DNA of 64,000 nucleotides, from the NCBI GenBank assembly GCA_947306475.1, contig CAMZGS010000012.1, positions 1 through 64,000 on the forward strand, given 5' to 3'. This document shows, one piece after another, positions 28,941 to 40,821 of the stretch (position 1 is the stretch's first letter; every line of letters begins with the position of its first letter). A program made the position numbers and the translations under genes. The notes below the pieces were generated by a model that made no database searches, was not told where the DNA came from, and worked only from the letters and a program-made list of their open reading frames with translations. Source of the stretch: an uncultured Comamonas sp. Lineage in GTDB: Bacteria > Pseudomonadota > Gammaproteobacteria > Burkholderiales > Burkholderiaceae_C.

Positions 28941-29855
28941 ATGTCCGATGCAACCGAAATTCTGCGTACCAGCCTGGCCGGTGTGGATGCGTTCATAGCC
29001 AGCCTGCTGCTGGAAGATGGCCTGGCCAGGAACACTTTACAGGCTTATCGCCGGGATTTGCGGGCCTATGCTGCTTTGCTGGCCGGGCAGCGGAAGGTGC
29101 TCGATGCTGCCACCGGTGACGATGTGCGTACCTGGTTGCAGTTGCGGCATGAGCAAGGTGCCAGGGCAACCTCCAGCAACCGGGGCCTGAGTGCACTGCG
29201 GCGCTATTACCAATGGGCCTTGCGCGAGCAGCGCCTGCAGCATGACCCGACCCTGCAGGTGTTGCCTGCCAGGCAGGCGCTGCGGGTGCCGTGGACGCTG
29301 AGTGAGGCGCAGGTGGAGGCGTTGCTACAGGCGCCGGACGTGGGCACCCCCCTGGGGCTGCGCGATCGGGCGATGCTGGAGCTGATGTATGCCAGCGGCC
29401 TGCGTGTCAGTGAGCTGGTTGGTCTGCAACTACAGCATCTGGACATGCAACAGGGCGTGCTGCGGGTACTGGGCAAAGGGAGCAAGGAGCGCCTTGTGCC
29501 TTTTGGTCAGGAAGCACAGCAGTGGCTGGAGCAGTACGTGCACCACGCGCGACCAGTGATTCTGGCCGGGCAGCGCAGTCACGACTGCTTTGTCACCCAG
29601 CGCGGCAGCAGCATGAGCCGGGTGATGTTCTGGATGCTGGTGAAGAAATATGCGCTGCAGGCAGGAATCACTGCTCCGCTGTCCCCGCATACGCTGCGCC
29701 ACGCGTTTGCAACGCATTTGCTCAATCACGGGGCGGATTTGCGGGTAGTGCAGTTGCTGCTGGGGCATGCCGACATTTCGACAACCCAGATCTACACCCA
29801 CATCGCACGCGAGCGTCTGCAGCAACTGCACATCCAACACCACCCCAGAGGGTAG
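28941..29855 (+). CDS. xerD: Tyrosine recombinase XerD
   Basis: 304 residues. An N-terminal SAM-like core-binding domain (about 13-100) is followed by the catalytic domain with the full set Arg155 (SGLRVSE), Lys182 (GKGSKERL), His250 and Arg253 (HTLRHAFATH), His276 (LGHADIS) and the nucleophile Tyr285 (QIYTH). It resolves chromosome dimers at dif with XerC and FtsK; ftsK is also in this window but unlinked. Sequence and length fit XerD better than an integrase, and no attachment site or phage gene is nearby. A CACAAT hexamer ends 7 bases before the ATG and no Shine-Dalgarno is seen, so the mRNA may be leaderless. Confidence 0.93.
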   Translation: MSDATEILRTSLAGVDAFIASLLLEDGLARNTLQAYRRDLRAYAALLAGQRKVLDAATGDDVRTWLQLRHEQGARATSSNRGLSALRRYYQWALREQRLQHDPTLQVLPARQALRVPWTLSEAQVEALLQAPDVGTPLGLRDRAMLELMYASGLRVSELVGLQLQHLDMQQGVLRVLGKGSKERLVPFGQEAQQWLEQYVHHARPVILAGQRSHDCFVTQRGSSMSRVMFWMLVKKYALQAGITAPLSPHTLRHAFATHLLNHGADLRVVQLLLGHADISTTQIYTHIARERLQQLHIQHHPRG

Positions 29856-29883
29856 GTGGCGGGCTTGTTGCCAGGCTGCGCGC

Positions 29884-31146
29884 CTAGCAGTCCATGCTGG
29901 TCAGCTCATCGGCCCAGGCCAGGGCCTGCAGGTGCGCCCAGTTGACCTGGTGATTGGACAGGTGCAGCGCATCGGTGATGCGGGCGAAGTTGTCGTCGTC
30001 CCCGCTTTCGCAGGCCAGAGTCAGCTCCAGCAGAGGGGCGAAAACCCCGGTTCTGTGCAGCAGGGCATCGACCACCGGCTGCGGCAGGGCAATGGCTTCC
30101 AATGCCAGCTCCATGGGGATGCCAAGCATGGAGTCCAGCAACGAAAAGATGCCGACGATGAAGGCGTTGTCCACATCGTCTGCGGTCAGCAATTCGGTGG
30201 CCAGCAACTCCATCAGGCGACCGCGTACCACAGCGGTCTGTCCCACGGCAGGGGCACTGCCTCCGCGGGACGTGGTCAGAAGCAGGGCGGCCCAGCGGAA
30301 GAGCTTTTTCAGCCCCAGGATCATCACTGCGTGGCGGAACGACGTGATTTCCACCGACAGGCCAAACCCTGCAGAGTTGATGAAGCGCAGCAGGTTGAAG
30401 GACAGGGTCGGGTCCTTCTTGAGCAATTCCTCGATTTCAGCCGTGCTGCCCTGGTTGCGCACCAGGTTGAGCAGCTGCAGGATGATGGCCTGATTGGGGC
30501 GCACCGTCTTGGCCTGTACCACATCCGGCTTGGCGAACCAGAAGCCTTGAAAGAGCCTGATCCCCAAGGCCTTCATGCTGTTGTACTGCTCTTCGGTTTC
30601 AACCTTCTCTGCTACCAGATGTGCAGAAGAGCGGGCCTGGGCCATCTTGACAATGGCCGGCAGGCTGTCCGCAGCAATGGCCTGCATGTCCAGTTTGATG
30701 AAGTTGGCCATGGGCAGCCAGCTGCTGTAGCTGTGGCGCAGCACGTTCTGATCAAAGGCAAGACGAAAGCCGCGTTCCTTCAGGTCGGTGAAGATGGCAA
30801 GGCGTTCGTCAATGACCTCCTGGGGTGTGCCTTCCGGCAGAGGAGGAACCTCCAGAATCACCTTCTCCGGGTGAATGAGTTCCAGGTGCCCGCCTGCCAG
30901 ACTGTCGTGGGTGCAGTTGATGAACACCAGCTTCTTGCCCACCAGCGCTTCTGTGCCTGCATACGACAGTGCGTTGAACAGCAGGGCCGCATCGCTGGCT
31001 GCCGTAAACGACGAGGTGCTGCGGTCAAAAAGCTCGTAACCAAAGACTTCGCGTCGTTCGTTCACGATGGCCTGACGACCGATGAAGGAGGTGTTCTCCG
31101 ACTCTTGTGTAGAACTGGAAGCCGCGGGGGGAGTGGTAAGGGTCAT
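29884..31146 (-). CDS. Degenerate EAL-HDOD signalling protein (paralogue 1)
   Basis: 420 residues. An N-terminal EAL-like domain (about 22-225) contains GYELFDRS, VFINCTHDSL, NFIKLD and AEKVETEEQ, but the metal-binding DDFGTG loop is replaced by AFDQNVLRHSYSSW. A c-di-GMP phosphodiesterase is therefore unlikely. It is followed by an HDOD domain (about 225-400) with LSFNLLRFINSAGFGL and ITSFRHAVMILGLKKLFRW. This is the YuxH/CdgJ-type layout, whose members act in motility or surface-behaviour control. The start MTLTTP is chosen by alignment with the neighbouring paralogue; an ATG at 31176 is possible. Confidence 0.85.
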   Translation of the reverse strand: MTLTTPPAASSSTQESENTSFIGRQAIVNERREVFGYELFDRSTSSFTAASDAALLFNALSYAGTEALVGKKLVFINCTHDSLAGGHLELIHPEKVILEVPPLPEGTPQEVIDERLAIFTDLKERGFRLAFDQNVLRHSYSSWLPMANFIKLDMQAIAADSLPAIVKMAQARSSAHLVAEKVETEEQYNSMKALGIRLFQGFWFAKPDVVQAKTVRPNQAIILQLLNLVRNQGSTAEIEELLKKDPTLSFNLLRFINSAGFGLSVEITSFRHAVMILGLKKLFRWAALLLTTSRGGSAPAVGQTAVVRGRLMELLATELLTADDVDNAFIVGIFSLLDSMLGIPMELALEAIALPQPVVDALLHRTGVFAPLLELTLACESGDDDNFARITDALHLSNHQVNWAHLQALAWADELTSMDC

Positions 31147-31239
31147 GTCTGCGTCAAGGAAACGGGGGATGGGCATAGGGCGTACGCGAACCCATCAGAG
31201 CAGCCCTTTGCCTGTACGTAAATGCGTAAACGGGGCTTA

Positions 31240-31255
31240 CTGTAACCGGTTACAG
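31240..31255. promoter_or_regulatory. Perfect 16-bp palindrome, operator-like
   Basis: CTGTAACCGGTTACAG is fully symmetric, about 95 bases upstream of the paralogue 1 start, in the gap between the two EAL-HDOD genes. TGTAANCGNTTACA with a central CG has the form of LacI/GalR-family operators, but no such regulator gene is in the window. Confidence 0.55.
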
Positions 31256-31299
31256 AGGGGGGAAAGTGTCAATTTTGGTGACCAGGTGGGTGCTTGGCC

Positions 31300-32541
31300 C
31301 TAGCCTTCCACCTGGTCGCTCCACGCCAGAGCGCGCAAATGGGCCCAATTGATCTGCTGGCTGCTCAGTTGCAGCTTTTCGGCAATCGTGTCAAAGGCGC
31401 GCTCGTCGCTGCTTTCGCAGGCCTTGGCCAGGGTGAGCAGGTCGCCCAGCGGGCCTTCGTGGTGCAGCAGGGCGTGTGTGACAGCGGGCGGAGCATAGAT
31501 CATTTCCAGCACTGCGGGCATGGGAATGCCCAGCATGATGTCCAGCAGGGAGAAGAGTCCGGTCACAAAGGCCTGATCGGCCTCATCTTCGGTCATGAAC
31601 TCCTGTGCCAGCAACTCCATCAGGCGGCCACGCACCACCGCAGTCTGCCCCAGCGAGGCGGGCGCATCGGCGTTCTTGGTGGCGGCCAGCAGCAGTGCTG
31701 CCCAGCGAAAAAGCTTTTTCAGCCCCATCAACAGCACCGCCTGACGGAAGGAGGTGATTTCCCGTTGCAGGCCAAAGCTGGCGGAGTTGATCAGGCGCAG
31801 CAGGTTGAAGGCCAGTCCGGTGTCCTTTTTCAGCACCTCTTCCAGCTCATCGGTACTGGCCTGGCGGCGCAGCAGGCCGATGAGCTCCAGCAGGCTGGCC
31901 TGGCGGGGTGCCAGCAGTTTGGCCTCCACCACGGTGGGACGAGCGAACCAGAAGCCCTGGAACAGGGAGATCCCCATGTTTTGCAGCGTATTGAACTGCT
32001 CGGCCTCTTCCAGTTTGGTGGCGATCAGCGTGGCCTTGCTGTGTTTTTGCGCGAACTGGGTGCGAATGACCAGCTCCTGCGGTGGCAGGAGCGTCAGATC
32101 CATCTTGATGAAATCGGCCAGCGGCAGCCAGCTGGCATAGACCGACTCCAGGACAAAGTGCCCGAAGGAGAGCTTGAAGCCGCGCTGGCGCAGGCTCTGC
32201 AGCATGGGGACGCGCAGATGCGCCTCTGCGGCTGCGCTGTGCCCCAGAGGCTGGATGCCCAGGACGATCTTGCTGGGGTCCAGCAACTCCAGGTGTCCAC
32301 CGGCCAGGCTTTCGTGGGTGCAGTTGACGAAGAGCAGCTTGTCGCCGACCAGATCTTCCGCGCCAGCGTGGGACAGCGCAGTGAAGACCAGCAGCACATC
32401 GGAGGCTGCAGTGTGCTTCTCCGGTGCGCGGGATCGGTTGAACAGTTCATAGCCAACCACAGTCCTGCTGCTGTCTACGATGGCCTGGCGGGCAATGAGG
32501 GTGGCTGGGTGCTCGACAAGAGCGCCGGTGGTGGTAGTCAT
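31300..32541 (-). CDS. Degenerate EAL-HDOD signalling protein (paralogue 2)
   Basis: 413 residues, same domain order as its downstream neighbour and similar along the whole length (more than half identical by eye; for example CTHESLAGGHLELLDP and FGLQREITSFRQAVLLMGLK). The EAL part is even more decayed: the Glu of the AEGVE motif is Thr (IATKLEEAEQF) and no DD loop remains (LSFGHFVLESVYASW). The HDOD part looks intact. The start MTTTTGAL at 32541 lies 7 bases after the DUF455 stop, so the two are probably cotranscribed. A frame open upstream to 32658 overlaps DUF455 and is rejected. Confidence 0.86.
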   Translation of the reverse strand: MTTTTGALVEHPATLIARQAIVDSSRTVVGYELFNRSRAPEKHTAASDVLLVFTALSHAGAEDLVGDKLLFVNCTHESLAGGHLELLDPSKIVLGIQPLGHSAAAEAHLRVPMLQSLRQRGFKLSFGHFVLESVYASWLPLADFIKMDLTLLPPQELVIRTQFAQKHSKATLIATKLEEAEQFNTLQNMGISLFQGFWFARPTVVEAKLLAPRQASLLELIGLLRRQASTDELEEVLKKDTGLAFNLLRLINSASFGLQREITSFRQAVLLMGLKKLFRWAALLLAATKNADAPASLGQTAVVRGRLMELLAQEFMTEDEADQAFVTGLFSLLDIMLGIPMPAVLEMIYAPPAVTHALLHHEGPLGDLLTLAKACESSDERAFDTIAEKLQLSSQQINWAHLRALAWSDQVEG

Positions 32542-32548
32542 GGTGTCG

Positions 32549-33403
32549 TTAGTTGCCGGACGGGCATTCAAGGTCAACAGGTGGTGGCGCAACGGGGGCG
32601 GGGCCCATTTGCAGCCACGACAGTTCTTCTTCAGTGAAACCGGCTGCCATCCGGGCATCGGTGTTCAATGGTGGCTTGGGCCACGGGGCTTGATAGCGCT
32701 TGGTCAGACAAGTGTAGTGTGCTACAGGATCCAGAGCGTGTTGCAGGCATAACCAACGGTACCAGTGGTTGCCAATGGCAACATGCCCGACCTCTTCGTG
32801 CAGGATGGTGTCCAGAATGGCAACGGCGGCCAGGGCGTCCGCCGTGCCCACGTGGCGCAGTTTGTGCTGGATCTGTGGCGTGGCATCCAGGCCGCGTGCT
32901 TCGAGGGTGCGCGGCACCAGCGCCATGCGGGCGACGATATCGCCGGCGGTCTTTTCGCACATGGCCCACAGCCCCTGGTGGGCCGGGAAGTCGCCGTAGG
33001 CATGGTTCTGGGTGCGCAGCCAGTCGTCAACGAGGGTGAAGTGCTTGCCTTCTTCTGCGGCCACCTGCAGCCAGTCGAGATAGAACGCTGGCGGCATGGC
33101 GTCAAAGCGCCAGATGGCATCCAGTGCCAGGTTGATGGCGTTGAACTCGATGTGGGCAATGGCGTGCATCAGCACCACGCGCCCCAGGAGGGTGGCGGGT
33201 GAGCGGCGTGCCACATCGGTGTGATGGCGCAGCTCGGGGCGTTCGGGATGGCCGGGTAGTGCAACGTCCTCCGCCAGGGTGGGGCGGGCATGGGGGGCAA
33301 TGTGGTAGTGGTGCGCCTGGGTCAGCATCTGCTGGGCAGCCTGTGCCTTGGCCCGTGCATCCGTGATGCACAACACCTCCAACGCATGGGTTCGCAGTTC
33401 CAT
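32549..33403 (-). CDS. DUF455 ferritin-like protein
   Basis: 284 residues of the DUF455 family, ferritin-like helical bundles expected to bind two metal ions. Metal-ligand motifs are visible: IAHIEFNAINLA, AAEEGKHFTLVDDWL (EExxH) and ILHEEVGHVAIGNHWY (EExxH). The natural substrate is unknown; members are often described as tRNA hydroxylase-like or COQ7-like diiron oxidases by fold only. The ATG at 33403 lies 7 bases from a TACAAT hexamer, with no Shine-Dalgarno, suggesting a leaderless transcript. It is the first gene of a minus-strand group with the EAL-HDOD pair. Confidence 0.85.
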   Translation of the reverse strand: MELRTHALEVLCITDARAKAQAAQQMLTQAHHYHIAPHARPTLAEDVALPGHPERPELRHHTDVARRSPATLLGRVVLMHAIAHIEFNAINLALDAIWRFDAMPPAFYLDWLQVAAEEGKHFTLVDDWLRTQNHAYGDFPAHQGLWAMCEKTAGDIVARMALVPRTLEARGLDATPQIQHKLRHVGTADALAAVAILDTILHEEVGHVAIGNHWYRWLCLQHALDPVAHYTCLTKRYQAPWPKPPLNTDARMAAGFTEEELSWLQMGPAPVAPPPVDLECPSGN

Positions 33404-33406
33404 CCC

Positions 33407-33416
33407 TACAATTGTA
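33407..33416. promoter_or_regulatory. Symmetric divergent -10 element TACAATTGTA
   Basis: The palindrome gives a TACAAT hexamer on each strand, one facing the DUF455 gene (-) and one the gamma carbonic anhydrase gene (+). No clear -35 is seen on either side. It is the only promoter-like element in the 54-base gap. Confidence 0.45.
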
Positions 33417-33457
33417 AATTTTCGCCCAGACCCTGATAGGGAGAACAGGAGCACAGC

Positions 33458-33985
33458 ATGGCGGTTTATGCGTTGGATGGCGTGGCCCCGCAGATTGCAG
33501 ACACAGCCTGGGTGGCCGACAGTGCCCAGGTCATCGGCGATGTCACCCTGGAGGCCGAAGCCAGCCTGTGGTTCGGCGTGGTGGCGCGCGGCGACACAGA
33601 CCATCTGCACATTGGTGCCGGCAGCAACATTCAGGACGGCTGTGTGTTGCATGCCGACAGCGGTCAGCCGCTGGTGGTGGGGCGTCATGTGACGGTAGGG
33701 CACAAGGTCATGCTGCACGGCTGCACGATTGGCGATGAGTCCCTGATCGGGATCGGGGCGGTGGTGCTCAATGGAGCGAAAATCGGCAGGAACTGCCTGG
33801 TGGGTGCGGGTTCCCTGGTCACGGAGGGCAAGGTCTTTCCGGATGGATCGATGATTCTGGGCAGCCCCGCGAAGGTGGTGCGCCAGCTCACCCCGGAGCA
33901 GATCGAGGGCATTCGCCGCAGCGCGCACCACTACATTGCCAATGCGCGGCGCTTTCAGGCTGGCTTGAAAAAGCTGGATACGTGA
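33458..33985 (+). CDS. Gamma carbonic anhydrase family protein (YrdA-like)
   Basis: 175 residues of left-handed beta-helix hexapeptide repeats (about 10-150). Three potential zinc-ligand histidines lie in [16 protein letters not shown] and LHGCTIGDE. The family forms trimers; many YrdA-type members have no shown carbonic anhydrase activity, so only the family is named. GGAG (in ACAGGAGC) lies about 5 bases before the ATG. hslO follows 42 bases later in the same direction. Confidence 0.92.
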   Translation: MAVYALDGVAPQIADTAWVADSAQVIGDVTLEAEASLWFGVVARGDTDHLHIGAGSNIQDGCVLHADSGQPLVVGRHVTVGHKVMLHGCTIGDESLIGIGAVVLNGAKIGRNCLVGAGSLVTEGKVFPDGSMILGSPAKVVRQLTPEQIEGIRRSAHHYIANARRFQAGLKKLDT

Positions 33986-34027
33986 GGCGGCGCATGGGCC
34001 TCAAGCTCACTTTTTTAGAGAACCACT

Positions 34028-35017
34028 GTGTCTGAACTGCATAAATTCCTATTCGATGGCCTGCCTGTGCGCGGCATGATGGTGCGCCTGACCGACGCCT
34101 GGCAGGACATCCTGCAACGCCGTGCCAGCAACACGGAAACCGGTGCCTATCCTGCCCCGGTGCGTGAGTTGCTCGGGGAGATGGCCGCTGCTGCGGTGCT
34201 GCTGCAATCGAACATCAAATTCAACGGCGCCCTAGTGCTGCAAATTTTTGGCGATGGCCCGGTCAAGGTGGCAGTGGCCGAGGTGCACTCCAACCTGGCC
34301 CTGCGTGCCACGGCCTCGGTTCAAGGCCACGTGTCGGCCGGGGACACGTTGGCCGATCTGGTCAACGTCCAGGGGCAGGGGCGTTGCGCCATCACGCTCG
34401 ATCCCCAGGATCGCCTGCCCGGCCAGCAGCCTTATCAAGGGGTGGTGCCCCTCAACGATGCCCAGGGCAGTGGCAGTCTGGGGAGTCTGGCGCAGGTGCT
34501 GCAGCAATACATGCACCAGTCCGAACAGCTGGATACCACCCTGGTGCTGGCGGCCAACGACCAGGTGGCTGCCGGGCTGTTGATCCAGCGCATGCCGACC
34601 AAGGGCGTGGACAATCTGGCTGGCGCCACCGAAAGCGAGGCCGACGCACGCGATGCGCTGGGTGAGAACGAAGACTATCGGCGCATCGCCGCCCTGGCAG
34701 CCAGCCTGACGCGCGATGAGCTGCTCGCGCTGGATGTGGATACCGTGCTGCGGCGCCTGTTCTGGGAGGAAAAGCTCCTGCGCTTTGTGCCCCAGGAGGG
34801 GGAAAGCGGTCCGCACTTTGCCTGCACCTGTAGTCGTGAGCGCGTGCAATCCATGCTGCGCAGTCTGGGGCGGGAAGAGGTGCAAAGCGTGGTGGCAGAG
34901 CGCGGCAGCGTCGAGGTGGGCTGCGACTACTGCGGTGCCCAGTACAGCTTTGATCCGGTGGACGTGGCGCAGCTGTTCACCGATGCCAGCCATCCAGCCC
35001 CCGGAGCAATGCAGTAG
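34028..35017 (+). CDS. hslO: Redox-regulated chaperone Hsp33
   Basis: A cytoplasmic holdase activated by oxidation. 329 residues with a GTG start. The C-terminal zinc switch is intact: Cys266-x-Cys268 (ACTCS) and Cys299-xx-Cys302 (GCDYCGAQYSF). Zinc release and disulfide formation there unfold the linker and expose the substrate site. The length is slightly above E. coli Hsp33 (292) because of a longer central segment (about 190-230, rich in Glu/Asp). A bidirectional terminator follows. Confidence 0.96.
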   Translation: MSELHKFLFDGLPVRGMMVRLTDAWQDILQRRASNTETGAYPAPVRELLGEMAAAAVLLQSNIKFNGALVLQIFGDGPVKVAVAEVHSNLALRATASVQGHVSAGDTLADLVNVQGQGRCAITLDPQDRLPGQQPYQGVVPLNDAQGSGSLGSLAQVLQQYMHQSEQLDTTLVLAANDQVAAGLLIQRMPTKGVDNLAGATESEADARDALGENEDYRRIAALAASLTRDELLALDVDTVLRRLFWEEKLLRFVPQEGESGPHFACTCSRERVQSMLRSLGREEVQSVVAERGSVEVGCDYCGAQYSFDPVDVAQLFTDASHPAPGAMQ

Positions 35018-35049
35018 CGGCCACGTGTGCAGACGCACCAATGCCATAT

Positions 35050-35083
35050 AAAAAAGCAGCCGGCATTGCCGGCTGCTTTTTTT
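35050..35083. terminator. Bidirectional terminator between hslO and ftsB
   Basis: A perfect stem GCAGCCGGC / GCCGGCTGC with an ATT loop, flanked by A6 and T7, so it works on both strands for the convergent genes. The intergenic element copy at 35083 is fused to its right side. Confidence 0.9.
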
Positions 35084-35119
35084 GATAGCTGCTCGCGCTT
35101 GCTGGACAAGGGCTAGGGC
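35083..35119 (+). repeat. Short intergenic element (copy 4)
   Basis: TGATAGCTGCTCGCGCTTGC then TGGACAAGGGCTAGGGC. This is the best-preserved copy of the short form and overlaps the ftsB stop codon. Confidence 0.55.
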
Positions 35120-35388
35120 ATGATATGGATATAAATCTCGCCGGGCTTGAGCATGCCCAGCTCGCTGCGGCCCTTTTCCTCGATCATCTCCCCGCCTTCC
35201 TTGAGGTCGTTGACCTCCAGGCGCAGGCGTTCCACCTCCTGGCTGATGAGCGCATTGGCGGCCTGCTGTTCCTGGATCTGGGCACGCAGCTCGCGCACAT
35301 GCTCCACGCTGCCTGACCCGAGCCAAAGCTGGTTGTGGATCGCTGCCAGCAGGGCCAGCAGGATCAGGGTGACAATGCGTGTAACCAT
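35113..35388 (-). CDS. ftsB: Cell division protein FtsB
   Basis: A 91-residue bitopic membrane protein of the FtsQLB divisome complex. One N-terminal transmembrane helix (about 4-22, IVTLILLALLAAIHNQLW) is followed by a periplasmic leucine-zipper coiled coil (VRELRAQIQEQQAANALISQ region) and the conserved end EEKGRSELGMLKPGEIYI. It lies downstream of eno, the common gene order in proteobacteria. Confidence 0.95.
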   Translation of the reverse strand: MVTRIVTLILLALLAAIHNQLWLGSGSVEHVRELRAQIQEQQAANALISQEVERLRLEVNDLKEGGEMIEEKGRSELGMLKPGEIYIHIMP

Positions 35389-35468
35389 GGTCAGGCAGGA
35401 AGAGGAAGGCGCTCACCAGCGCACACCGACAGTGCGGCGGTGTGCGCCTGGCGGGTCAGTAGCAAGTA

Positions 35469-36776
<1,308 letters not shown>

Positions 36777-36799
36777 TCAAAAACTGGGGCTGCCGGCAC

Positions 36800-37657
36800 T
36801 CAGGCGGCAAAATCATTTTCCAAAAAGCCGTTTTTCTTGGTGATGGCGTCCAGCTCCACCAGGGTGGCGAGCAGGGCGCGCATGTGCTTGAGCGGCACGG
36901 CGTTCGGCCCGTCGGACAGGGCGTTGCACGGATCGGGGTGGGTCTCCATGAACAGACCCGCCACCCCCACGGCCACCGCCGCGCGCGCGAGCACGGGCAC
37001 CATCTCGCGCATGCCGCCGCTGGAGGTGCCATTGCCGCCGGGCAGCTGCACGCTGTGCGTGGCATCGAACACCACGGGGGCGCCGGTCTCGCGCATGATG
37101 GCCAGGCTGCGCATGTCGCTCACCAGGTTGTTGTAGCCAAAGCTGGCGCCACGTTCGCAGGCCATGAAGCTGTCTTCGGGCAGGCCAGCCTCGCGGGCGG
37201 CAGCGCGTGCCTTGTCGATGACGTTCTTCATGTCGTGCGGTGCCAGGAACTGGCCCTTCTTGATGTTCACCGGTTTGCCGGACTGGGCCACGGCGCGGAT
37301 GAAGTCCGTCTGGCGGCACAGAAAGGCGGGGGTCTGCAGCACGTCCACCACGGCGGCCACATGGGGCACTTCGGCTTCGGTGTGCACATCGGTGAGCACG
37401 GGCACGCCGATTTCCTTCTTCACCTTGGCCAGGATCTCCAGGCCCTTTTCCATGCCGGGGCCGCGAAAACTCGTGCCCGAGGAGCGGTTGGCCTTGTCGA
37501 AGCTGCTCTTGAAGATGAAGGGAATGCCCAGCTGCGCGGTGATTTCCTTGAGCTGGCCGGCCACGTCCATTTGCAGCTGTTCAGACTCGACCACACAGGG
37601 GCCTGCGATGAGGAAGAAGCGTTGGTCAAGGCCAATATCAAAACCGCACAGTTTCAT
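36800..37657 (-). CDS. kdsA: 3-deoxy-D-manno-octulosonate 8-phosphate synthase
   Basis: Condenses arabinose 5-phosphate with PEP to give KDO-8-P for lipopolysaccharide core. 285 residues, TIM barrel. Key motifs are [53 protein letters not shown] and MMETHPDP-type ([16 protein letters not shown]). The ATG at 37657 ([11 protein letters not shown]) is used because the in-frame extension upstream runs through the palindrome before it. eno follows 41 bases later. Confidence 0.97.
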   Translation of the reverse strand: MKLCGFDIGLDQRFFLIAGPCVVESEQLQMDVAGQLKEITAQLGIPFIFKSSFDKANRSSGTSFRGPGMEKGLEILAKVKKEIGVPVLTDVHTEAEVPHVAAVVDVLQTPAFLCRQTDFIRAVAQSGKPVNIKKGQFLAPHDMKNVIDKARAAAREAGLPEDSFMACERGASFGYNNLVSDMRSLAIMRETGAPVVFDATHSVQLPGGNGTSSGGMREMVPVLARAAVAVGVAGLFMETHPDPCNALSDGPNAVPLKHMRALLATLVELDAITKKNGFLENDFAA

Positions 37658-37733
37658 GACAGCAAGCGAAGAAAAGGGATGGAAGAAGGGACGAAACGAC
37701 GTCTGAAAAAAATAGCGCGTCGCGCTTATAAAG

Positions 37734-37769
37734 CAAGGGTTTGCAAGTGATATGTATTGCAAACCCTTG
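37734..37769. repeat. Palindromic intergenic element between pyrG and kdsA
   Basis: A perfect 13-bp inverted repeat CAAGGGTTTGCAA / TTGCAAACCCTTG around a 10-base loop, with outer TAGCGC and GCGCTA halves on each side (about 37714 and 37777). Read on the minus strand it is followed by CTTTAT, so it may attenuate pyrG-to-kdsA read-through. Same architecture as the elements at 42145 and 62667. Confidence 0.65.
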
Positions 37770-37797
37770 TCTTTTGAGCGCTACAAGCCCCTGTTTT

Positions 37798-39492
<1,695 letters not shown>

Positions 39493-39548
39493 TCACGGCC
39501 GCTGCCCCCTTGGGGCAATGCACCCCAAGCCTCTGCTAGCATTTGCCC

Positions 39549-40772
39549 ATGAAAGAGCTTGTTGGTAAACACATCGTTCTGGGCCTCACCGGAGGCATTG
39601 CCTGCTACAAAACGGCGCAGCTGTGCCGCCTGCTCATCCAGGCTGGGGCCACGGTGCAGGTGGTGATGACCGAGGCGGCCACCCGGTTCATCACGCCGGT
39701 GACGATGCAGGCGCTCTCGGGCCGCCCCGTCTTTGTCGGACAGTGGGACGCGCGCCCGGACAACAACATGGCGCACATCAACTTGAGCCGCGAGGCCGAT
39801 GCCATCGTCATCGCCCCGTGCAGCGCCGACTTTGCCGCCAGGCTGGCCCAGGGCCGCGCCGATGAGCTGCTCAGCCTGCTGTGCCTGGCGCGCCCGCAGG
39901 GCCTGCCGCTGCTGCTGGCCCCGGCCATGAACCGCGAGATGTGGGCGCACCCGGCCACGCAGCGCAACTTTGCCCAGGCAGCGCAGGATGGTGCCCTGGT
40001 GCTGGAAGTGGGTGAGGGTGCGCAGGCCTGCGGCGAGTTTGGCGATGGCCGCATGCTGGAGCCGCATGAGCTGCTGCACGACATTGCCGCCAGCTTTGTG
40101 CCCAAGCATTTGGCGGGCCAGCAGGTGCTGATCACCGCCGGGCCGACGTTTGAGGCGCTCGATCCCGTGCGTGGCATCACCAACCATTCCAGCGGCAAGA
40201 TGGGCTTTGCCATTGCCAGCGCCGCCCAGGCCGCCGGTGCGCAGGTCACGCTGGTGGCAGGGCCGGTGCATCTGCCCACGCCGCGCGGGGTGCGCCGCAT
40301 CAATGTGCAGTCGGCGCGCGAGATGCTGGCTGCCGTGCAGGCCGAGGTCGATCAGGCCACAGTTTTCATAGCGACTGCCGCAGTGGCAGACTGGCGCCCC
40401 GCCGAATTTTCCACACAAAAAATCAAGAAGGATGGCAGCGGGCAGGTGCCCAGCCTGGCGTTTGTCGAGAACCCGGACATCCTCGCCACCGTCGCCCAGT
40501 CCGAGCGCGCGCAGCGCGGCGCGCTGTACTGCGTCGGCTTTGCCGCCGAAAGCCACGACCTGCTGCACAACGCCAGCGCCAAGCGCGCGCGCAAGCAGGT
40601 GCCGCTGCTGGTGGGCAACATCGGCCCGGCCACCTTCGGGCAGGACGACAACACCCTGCTGCTGATCGATGCTGAGGGCAGCTACGCCCTGCCGCGCGCC
40701 AGCAAGACCGAACTGGGCCACGCGCTGGTGGCCGAGATTGCGCGGCGTCTGCCGACGCAGGTAGCAGCCTGA
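39549..40772 (+). CDS. coaBC: Bifunctional phosphopantothenoylcysteine decarboxylase / phosphopantothenate-cysteine ligase
   Basis: Two successive coenzyme A steps in one 407-residue protein. The N-terminal flavin decarboxylase half (about 1-185) shows [26 protein letters not shown] and the cysteine flap [10 protein letters not shown]. The C-terminal ligase half has [30 protein letters not shown] and VGFAAES. A TAGCAT hexamer lies 6 bases before the ATG with no Shine-Dalgarno. An earlier in-frame TTG two codons upstream is not preferred. Confidence 0.97.
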   Translation: MKELVGKHIVLGLTGGIACYKTAQLCRLLIQAGATVQVVMTEAATRFITPVTMQALSGRPVFVGQWDARPDNNMAHINLSREADAIVIAPCSADFAARLAQGRADELLSLLCLARPQGLPLLLAPAMNREMWAHPATQRNFAQAAQDGALVLEVGEGAQACGEFGDGRMLEPHELLHDIAASFVPKHLAGQQVLITAGPTFEALDPVRGITNHSSGKMGFAIASAAQAAGAQVTLVAGPVHLPTPRGVRRINVQSAREMLAAVQAEVDQATVFIATAAVADWRPAEFSTQKIKKDGSGQVPSLAFVENPDILATVAQSERAQRGALYCVGFAAESHDLLHNASAKRARKQVPLLVGNIGPATFGQDDNTLLLIDAEGSYALPRASKTELGHALVAEIARRLPTQVAA

Positions 40773-40821
40773 CGGCGGGAAGCAGCGTTTCCGTTGGCGC
40801 CGTCGTACTTCAGGAGTGCAC

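Noticed and set aside
28941-29855. XerD-type gene as a phage or island integrase
   Set aside because: Length and motifs fit chromosomal XerD; no tRNA target, repeat pair or phage genes are adjacent.
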